Shown: in pieces, positions 1-3,355 of the stretch
Numbering within the stretch: position 1 is the first letter of the stretch
Layout: every line of letters begins with the position of its first letter
Made by a program: the position numbers and the translations under genes
DNA from: Anaerolineales bacterium
GTDB lineage: Bacteria > Chloroflexota > Anaerolineae > Anaerolineales > UBA6663
DNA: 5,096 nt
Assembly (NCBI GenBank): GCA_016789165.1
Contig: JAEURL010000314.1
Span: 1-5,096, forward strand
Direction of reading: 5' to 3'
The notes under the pieces: generated by a model
What the model was told of the DNA's origin: nothing
Seen by the model: only the letters and a program-made list of their open reading frames with translations
The model's database searches: none

Positions 1-570
1 CACCAACACCCCGCGTTCATACTGCTTGGTGAAGACCAGCAGCTCGTCCCAGCGGGCGCCCAGCAGATAGCCGGCCCCGGCCATCAAGCTGTTCCACAGC
101 AGCGTGCCGGCCAGGGTGAGCGGCAGAAAGAGGCGCAGCCGCATCCCATTCAGGCCGGCCGGCAGGGAGATCAGGCTGCGGATGAGCGGCATCAGCCGGC
201 CTACGAACACCGCCAGCCGGCCATGCTGGGCAAAAACCCGCAAGGCGCGGTCCAGGTCAGCTTCCGTGAGCAGCAGCCAGCGGCCATAGCTTCGGATGAG
301 CGGCCGGACCGCCCGCTCGCCCAGCCAGCCCCCGGCCGCATACAGCGCCCAGGCGCCCGCCAGTGAGCCCAGGCTCCCGGCGATCAGCACGCCGGCCAGG
401 TTGAGCTGCCCGCGCGCCGCCAGAAAACCCGCGAAGGGCATGACCAACTCGGAGGGGATAGGCGGAAAGAGGTTCTCCGCCAGCATCATCAGGGCGATGC
501 CGGGGTAACCCAGCGCCAGGATAATCTGCTCGATCCATACCCGCATCAGGTCCAAGATTTCAGATACCAC
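1..570 (-). CDS. DedA-family membrane protein, C-terminus cut by the window edge
   Basis: The 190 visible codons encode an integral membrane protein of the DedA (SNARE-associated/VTT) family. Some members (UptA, PopT relatives) recycle undecaprenyl phosphate across the cytoplasmic membrane; others are linked to membrane potential and envelope stress. Visible hallmarks are ENLFPPIPSE at residues 32-41 followed by the re-entrant hydrophobic stretch to about 52, and the second signature with R125, P128, R131, P137-A138-G139 and M143. Hydrophobic segments lie near 16-31, 42-52, 58-80, 119-136 and 146-165. Family members are usually about 200 residues, so only a short tail is missing. I chose GTG at 570 because GGGAG lies eight bases upstream and a stop codon (573-571) immediately precedes it. 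The ATG at 546 is in frame but has no good ribosome site. The substrate of this member cannot be told from sequence. Family assignment is firm, exact start less so. Confidence 0.93.
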   Translation of the reverse strand, partial: MVSEILDLMRVWIEQIILALGYPGIALMMLAENLFPPIPSELVMPFAGFLAARGQLNLAGVLIAGSLGSLAGAWALYAAGGWLGERAVRPLIRSYGRWLLLTEADLDRALRVFAQHGRLAVFVGRLMPLIRSLISLPAGLNGMRLRLFLPLTLAGTLLWNSLMAGAGYLLGARWDELLVFTKQYERGVLV

Positions 571-587
571 TTAACCGTCTCCCGAAT

Positions 588-626
588 AAAAAAGCCGGCA
601 GCGCCCATCACAGGCTGACTGCCGGC
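588..626 (-). terminator. Intrinsic terminator just upstream of dedA
   Basis: Read on the minus strand, GCCGGCAG (626-619) pairs perfectly with CTGCCGGC (601-594). A further three base pairs inside the loop (615-613 with 605-603) leave a seven-base apical loop. Six U residues (593-588) follow directly, then AUU. This is a textbook Rho-independent terminator. It lies 140 bases past the stop of the DUF2294 gene and only 18 bases before the dedA GTG, leaving no room for a promoter between terminator and dedA. It therefore either ends the DUF2294 transcript or acts as an attenuator in the dedA leader, or both. Confidence 0.85.
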
Positions 627-636
627 CTACTGTGCG

Positions 637-673
637 ACCAAACGCGGCCGGGCGCCGCGTTCCTTCGCTTGGT
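637..673 (-). other. GC-rich hairpin in the dedA upstream region
   Basis: On the minus strand AACGCGGC (661-654) pairs with GCCGCGTT (648-641) around a five-base loop. An outer ACCA (673-670) can pair with TGGT (640-637) across an eight-base one-sided bulge. No U-run follows, so it is not a terminator. Its loop and 3' arm contain CCGGCC, complementary to GGCCGG in the 5' arm of the downstream terminator, so alternative folding is possible on paper. Its function is unknown. Confidence 0.5.
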
Positions 674-690
674 CTGCCGTTGCGGCCGCA

Positions 691-720
691 AGCGTAGCAT
701 AGCGGCGCCGGCCGCGTCAA
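691..720 (-). promoter_or_regulatory. Possible sigma70-type promoter for dedA
   Basis: On the minus strand TTGACG (720-715) is followed after 18 bases by TACGCT (696-691). The -35 box is near consensus; the -10 box keeps the conserved first TA and last T. Transcription would begin near 684, giving a leader of about 115 bases that includes the hairpin at 637-673 and the terminator at 588-626 before the dedA ribosome site. The weak -10 box makes this a moderate-confidence call. Confidence 0.42.
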
Positions 721-751
721 GCGCCGTGCCGGGAGGACCTTTGGCCCAGAC

Positions 752-764
752 GCCGCCGGGCGGC
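752..764 (-). other. Small hairpin directly after the DUF2294 stop codon
   Basis: GCCGC (764-760 on the minus strand) can pair with GCGGC (756-752) around a three-base loop, beginning two bases after the TAA stop. No U-tract follows. It may stabilise the 3' end of the message, or be a chance product of the high GC content. Confidence 0.25.
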
Positions 765-765
765 C

Positions 766-1134
766 TTAGCGCAGGCGCTCGTCCAGATTCTGGTCCACCG
801 TCAGGACGACGATCCGCTCGCCGGTGCGGGTGCTCATGTCGGTGTGCAGGCTGAGCAGCCCGCAGCCAACTGTCTCGCGCACCAGGCTTTCCAGGAAGGG
901 CCAGGAGGTCTCGAAGAGCTGGCGGCGGGTTTCCTTGACCAGCGCCTGGCCTTCGCGGGTCTCGGCCAGCTTGAGCTCGGCCGGCGTCAGCACGCCGCGC
1001 AGCCGCATCAGGATCAGATCCCCGAGGATGAAGGTGCGCGCCTCCAGCGGCCCGCGCCCCAGATAGTCTTTTTCAAATTTGATGATCGCCTTGGTCAGTT
1101 CGGCTTCCAACTCGCCGCGCGTCTTTTTCGGCAT
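766..1134 (-). CDS. DUF2294 / MpsC-family small protein
   Basis: This 122-residue soluble protein matches my recollection of the DUF2294 family, now named for MpsC of the staphylococcal mpsABC cation-translocating (membrane-potential) locus. Its biochemical role is not established. Visible family features are a charged N-terminal helix (residues 7-24), GRGP at 26-29, the stretch leading to RGVLTPAE (46-53), a Lys/Arg/Glu-rich helix at 55-87, and the end segment with TD at 98-99, TGER (104-107) and a final hydrophobic strand (108-113). The length is normal for the family and no signal peptide or membrane segment is seen. ATG at 1134 is preceded by GGGAG at five bases' spacing. It has its own promoter (1165-1192) and is divergent from the thioredoxin-like gene. 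No MpsA or MpsB homologue lies in the window, so a role in ion transport is inference by family name only. Confidence 0.85.
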   Translation of the reverse strand: MPKKTRGELEAELTKAIIKFEKDYLGRGPLEARTFILGDLILMRLRGVLTPAELKLAETREGQALVKETRRQLFETSWPFLESLVRETVGCGLLSLHTDMSTRTGERIVVLTVDQNLDERLR

Positions 1135-1164
1135 ACCGGCTCCCGGCTGCGTGAGATCAGGCTG

Positions 1165-1192
1165 AGTATAGGGCTGGCGCGGCGTTCGTCAA
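1165..1192 (-). promoter_or_regulatory. Sigma70-type promoter of the DUF2294 gene
   Basis: On the minus strand TTGACG (1192-1187) and TATACT (1170-1165) are separated by 16 bases, each one mismatch from consensus. Initiation near 1158 gives a leader of about 24 bases containing the GGGAG ribosome site at 1144-1140. It is the best promoter match in the window. Confidence 0.7.
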
Positions 1193-1243
1193 CTTGGTTC
1201 GCCGCCGGCAATCGGCCCCGGCCAATAGCCGGCCGGCGCTGAG

Positions 1244-1254
1244 TAAGATAAAAT
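1244..1254 (+). promoter_or_regulatory. Weak candidate -10 region for the thioredoxin-like gene
   Basis: The AT-rich patch upstream of the gene at 1275 holds overlapping TAAGAT (1244-1249) and TAAAAT (1249-1254). No -35 box is recognisable at 16-18 bases from either, where the DNA is GGCC-rich. TAAGAT would give a leader of about 19 bases that still contains the GGGAG site (1262-1266); TAAAAT would start the message almost on that site and is less likely. Confidence 0.25.
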
Positions 1255-1274
1255 GACAGCCGGGAGCGACGTTT

Positions 1275-2111
1275 ATGGGCCACCCTGAGTACATCATCGA
1301 GGTTACCGAAGCCACCTTCGAGGAGGCCGTGCTGGTTTGCTCTCAGAGCGTTCCGGTGGTGGTGGATTTTTGGGCGCCGTGGTGTGTGCCCTGCCGGACG
1401 CTGGGGCCGCTGCTGGAACGGCTGGCGCAGGCCGGCGGCGGGGCCTTCCGGCTGGCCAAGGTGAACGCCGACGAGAACCCCAACCTGGCCGCCCAGTACA
1501 GTGTCCGCGGCCTGCCCACCGTCAAAGCCTTTCGCGAGGGCCGGGTAGTGGCCGAGTTCACGGGCCTGATCCCGGAACCCAAGGTGCGCGAGTTCCTGCG
1601 CAAACTGGCGCCCACGCCGGCCGACCAGGCCTTGAGCGAGGGCCTGAGCTTCCTGGCGACGCGCCACTGGGCCCAGGCGGAGGCGGCCTGCCGCACGGCG
1701 CTGGAGTTGGAGCCCGCCAACGGCGCGGCCGGCCTGGGCCTGCTCCAGGCGCTGCTGCGGCAGGGCCGGGGCTGTGAGGCCGCGGACCTGCTGGACAACT
1801 TCCCGCGCGGCGACGAAATCGTGGCGGCCGAGAAACTCCGGCCGCTGGCCGAGTTCCTGTGCGAGGTGGAAGGGGCCGACCCGCCGCTGGAGGACAGCGA
1901 CCAGACCGCCCTTTACCACCAGGCGGCGCGCCTGTTCGCGCGCGGCCAATGGGAGGCGGCGCTGGACGGCGTGCTGGAGGTCCTGCGTCAGGATCGGCGC
2001 TACCGCCGCGGGGAAGCGCGCCAGGTGCTCCTGGCAGTCTTTGAGCTGTTCGGCGAAGCGGACCCGCTCACCCGCCAGTACCGCACTGAACTGGCCTCTG
2101 TTCTCTTCTGA
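1275..2111 (+). CDS. cnoX: Thioredoxin-TPR chaperedoxin (CnoX/YbbN type)
   Basis: The 278-residue cytosolic protein joins a thioredoxin domain (about 5-112) to a tetratricopeptide-like C-terminal domain (about 116-278), the layout of CnoX (YbbN). In Escherichia coli this holdase binds unfolding proteins, works with GroEL/ES and protects cysteines from over-oxidation. The active site is WCVPC (W36, C37, C40), after VVVDFWAPW, and the cis-proline is P81 in GLPTV. Helical repeat signatures appear at about 118-145 (paired small residues, ending in LELEPANG) and 214-242. The C-terminal pattern ending in DPLTRQYRTELASVLF is characteristic of the family's last repeat (TPR_20). ATG at 1275 follows GGGAG (1262-1266) at eight bases. 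Unlike E. coli CnoX, which lacks a full CxxC pair, both cysteines are present, so thiol-disulfide exchange should be possible. A different thioredoxin-TPR role is the main alternative; no groEL lies in the window. Confidence 0.9.
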   Translation: MGHPEYIIEVTEATFEEAVLVCSQSVPVVVDFWAPWCVPCRTLGPLLERLAQAGGGAFRLAKVNADENPNLAAQYSVRGLPTVKAFREGRVVAEFTGLIPEPKVREFLRKLAPTPADQALSEGLSFLATRHWAQAEAACRTALELEPANGAAGLGLLQALLRQGRGCEAADLLDNFPRGDEIVAAEKLRPLAEFLCEVEGADPPLEDSDQTALYHQAARLFARGQWEAALDGVLEVLRQDRRYRRGEARQVLLAVFELFGEADPLTRQYRTELASVLF

Positions 2112-2123
2112 AACCGCCGCCCC

Positions 2124-2170
2124 GCCCGCGCGGGCCACACCGCGGCGCAAGTTCGCCTGACCGGCGCCGC
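2124..2170 (+). other. Palindrome and hairpin downstream of cnoX, no U-tract
   Basis: Thirteen bases after the TGA stop lies the perfect palindrome GCCCGCGCGGGC (2124-2135). It is followed by GCGGCGC (2142-2148), which can pair with GCGCCGC (2164-2170) around a 15-base loop. Neither is followed by a T-run, so intrinsic termination is not supported. They may be 3'-end structures or simply reflect GC richness. I see no gene between 2112 and 2299. Confidence 0.3.
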
Positions 2171-2256
2171 TGTCGACACTGTGCGGACGGTTCGCTGCCT
2201 CAACGCGGCGCGCCCCACCACCAAACCGGTTCGCGCGAGTCTGCTATTCCCTGACC

Positions 2257-2265
2257 TGCTACAAT
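2257..2265 (+). promoter_or_regulatory. Extended -10 promoter for the lipoprotein gene
   Basis: TGCTACAAT combines the extended -10 TG dinucleotide (2257-2258) with TACAAT (2260-2265), one mismatch from TATAAT. No good -35 box is found at 16-18 bases, which fits promoters that rely on the TG motif. Initiation near 2272 gives a leader of about 28 bases to the GTG at 2300. A short dyad, CTGCT (2256-2260) with AGCAG (2270-2274), straddles the -10 box and the likely start point. Confidence 0.5.
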
Positions 2266-2274
2266 AAACAGCAG

Positions 2275-2289
2275 TGGAGTCCGTCTCCA
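2275..2289 (+). other. Small hairpin abutting the ribosome site of the lipoprotein gene
   Basis: TGGAG (2275-2279) pairs perfectly with CTCCA (2285-2289) around TCCGT. The last A of the stem is also the first base of the AGGAG ribosome site (2289-2293). The upstream GGAG copies the Shine-Dalgarno core, so CTCC could pair with it and leave the real site free. Five base pairs is short and may be chance. Confidence 0.3.
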
Positions 2290-2299
2290 GGAGTGGGCT

Positions 2300-2650
2300 G
2301 TGCCCGATCCTGTCATCGTCAACCAGTTCCAGAGCGCGTTTACCGCCGTGGCCGGGCGGACCGGGCCCGTTGGCCGACACCGGCTGGCGTGGTTCTGCGG
2401 ATTGATGGCATTCGGGCTGGCGCTCCAGGCCCTGGTCGGTTGCGCTAACCCAAACCCGGCCTGCCCGCCTGTCGTCGCGGACTCCTTTGGGTTCGACGAA
2501 GCGCTTGAGCTGGATGACGACGAGCCCCAATTCAGCCCTGTCCCGCCGCCGGCCTGCGCCTCGGCCCTCCATCGAGCGCCGGCCCACGCTCTGCCGCCTC
2601 TCGCCGCTCCGGCGCTGACCCCGCTCACTCCACCGCCTCCATTCGCCTGA
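2300..2650 (+). CDS. Small probable lipoprotein, proline-rich, family not recognised
   Basis: The reading frame encodes 116 residues that I do not recognise. A basic stretch (R20, R26, H27, R28) precedes a hydrophobic segment at 29-46 that ends in LVGC (45-48), a fair lipobox, so C48 could be lipidated after cleavage. The first 25 residues make the leader unusually long. The mature part would be about 69 residues: an acidic patch with three aspartates (66-75) and then a proline/alanine-rich tail (76-116) typical of extended, disordered envelope proteins. GTG at 2300 is supported by AGGAG (2289-2293) at six bases and by the promoter just upstream. Internal start codons (GTG 2348, ATG 2405) lack comparable ribosome sites, although ATG 2405 would leave only a very short leader before the lipobox. 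The next gene begins 124 bases downstream on the same strand. It could also be a non-coding open frame in GC-rich DNA, since the tail composition is what such frames often show. Confidence 0.5.
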   Translation: MPDPVIVNQFQSAFTAVAGRTGPVGRHRLAWFCGLMAFGLALQALVGCANPNPACPPVVADSFGFDEALELDDDEPQFSPVPPPACASALHRAPAHALPPLAAPALTPLTPPPPFA

Positions 2651-2678
2651 GACAACCGCATCCTGCGCCTAGCCGGCC

Positions 2679-2744
2679 GACCCGGGCGACCTCGTCCGGG
2701 TCCGCCGGGTGACGACTGGCGTTGGGCGGGCGGTCAGCCGCCCG
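2679..2744 (+). other. Two tandem hairpins between the lipoprotein and membrane protein genes
   Basis: GACCCGG (2679-2685) pairs with CCGGGTC (2696-2702) around ten bases. CGGGCGG (2727-2733) pairs with CCGCCCG (2738-2744) around the tetraloop TCAG. Only a weak T content follows the second (CCCTCGTTGAGCTT), so it is at best a poor terminator. They lie 31 bases upstream of the membrane protein's ATG, and may separate expression of the two halves of the cluster or protect a processed message. Confidence 0.45.
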
Positions 2745-2774
2745 GCCCTCGTTGAGCTTATCAGGAGTCCGGCC

Positions 2775-3299
2775 ATGTCTCAGATGTGGGTTGCCCCTCG
2801 TTCGCCGAGGCTTGCCCTGGCAGTGGCAGCCGGCGTGGGCTTGACTGCCGGGATCGGCAGCCTGGCCGTCAGCGATCTCCGAGACCTGTATCACCACAGC
2901 GCGCAGCTGGCCGCCGCCCAGCCGGCCACGCTGTGGCGCGCCGAGTTCAGCCTCGCCCTGGCAGCCCTCCGGGTGCTGCTGGATTTTTACCTGTTAGCGG
3001 CGCTGGGCCTGTTGGGCAGCGCCAGCCTGCCCCGCGCCTGGGTCGGCCGTGTGCTCGGCGCCTTCGTCGCGGCCGGCCTGTTGGGGGTCAACCGCCTGGC
3101 CGCGCTCCAGACCCGGCTGTTGACCGTGATCATACTCCGCTTGGCCCTGCGGCTGACGGAGCGCCTGCTCGGGTTTGAAGTTCAGGGCCGGCTGGAGGCG
3201 GCCTTCTTCGTCATAGCGGTGGCGCTGGCGCTTCTCGGCGGGTTCTTGATCACGGACCCGGCCCGGTTCGGTTCAGCGCCAGCCGCATCCCGCCGTTAG
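2775..3299 (+). CDS. Hypothetical polytopic membrane protein next to the P-type ATPase
   Basis: I do not recognise this 174-residue protein. It has about four hydrophobic segments: residues 13-33 (AlaGlyVal-rich), 58-81, 90-111 (perhaps continuing through 115-127) and 141-160. A polar connector at 34-57 contains Tyr-His-His (39-41), and there is a short basic C-terminus (R164, R173, R174). Charged residues inside or beside the hydrophobic stretches include R66, D70, R92, R107, R122 and E129. No catalytic motif is visible. The frame is open further upstream to a GTG at 2709, but ATG at 2775 is preferred because AGGAG (2763-2767) lies seven bases before it and the hairpins end upstream of it. 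It ends 56 bases before the ATPase start with no terminator between, so the two are probably co-transcribed. A role as accessory protein of the pump is conceivable but rests only on position. Confidence 0.75.
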   Translation: MSQMWVAPRSPRLALAVAAGVGLTAGIGSLAVSDLRDLYHHSAQLAAAQPATLWRAEFSLALAALRVLLDFYLLAALGLLGSASLPRAWVGRVLGAFVAAGLLGVNRLAALQTRLLTVIILRLALRLTERLLGFEVQGRLEAAFFVIAVALALLGGFLITDPARFGSAPAASRR

Positions 3300-3341
3300 C
3301 ACCACTCACGCCGGCCTGGCCCGACGCCCAGCCGGACATTC

Positions 3342-3350
3342 AGGAGGTGA
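3342..3350 (+). promoter_or_regulatory. Near-perfect Shine-Dalgarno site of the ATPase gene
   Basis: AGGAGGTGA is fully complementary to nine bases of the usual anti-Shine-Dalgarno end of 16S rRNA. The AGGAGG core is eight bases from the ATG at 3356. It fixes the start codon and is clearly stronger than the GGGAG or AGGAG sites of the other genes here, suggesting efficient translation of the pump. Confidence 0.8.
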
Positions 3351-3355
3351 TTCTC

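Noticed and set aside
680..691. Perfect 12-base palindrome TTGCGGCCGCAA
   Set aside because: It lies just downstream of the possible dedA promoter and could be an operator, but a single GC-rich palindrome without a second copy or conservation data is not enough to call a binding site.
1095..2150. Long open frame of 351 codons on the minus strand opposite cnoX
   Set aside because: It overlaps the well-supported thioredoxin-TPR gene almost entirely and the promoter of the DUF2294 gene. Its protein is Gln/Arg/Ala-rich low-complexity typical of antisense frames in GC-rich genes, and no family motif is visible.
2124..2170. Possible intrinsic terminator of cnoX
   Set aside because: The stems are good but no T-run follows either one, so I list them only as structures.
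2000..2587. Minus-strand frame of 195 codons across the cnoX 3' end and the following gap
   Set aside because: Arg/Ser-rich composition, no motif, and it overlaps the conserved C-terminal repeat of cnoX and the promoter of the next gene.
2200..2661. Minus-strand frame with a poly-serine run opposite the lipoprotein gene
   Set aside because: The serine run is the antisense of the Asp/Glu codons at 2510-2525. I see no ribosome site, and the plus-strand frame has promoter and ribosome-site support.
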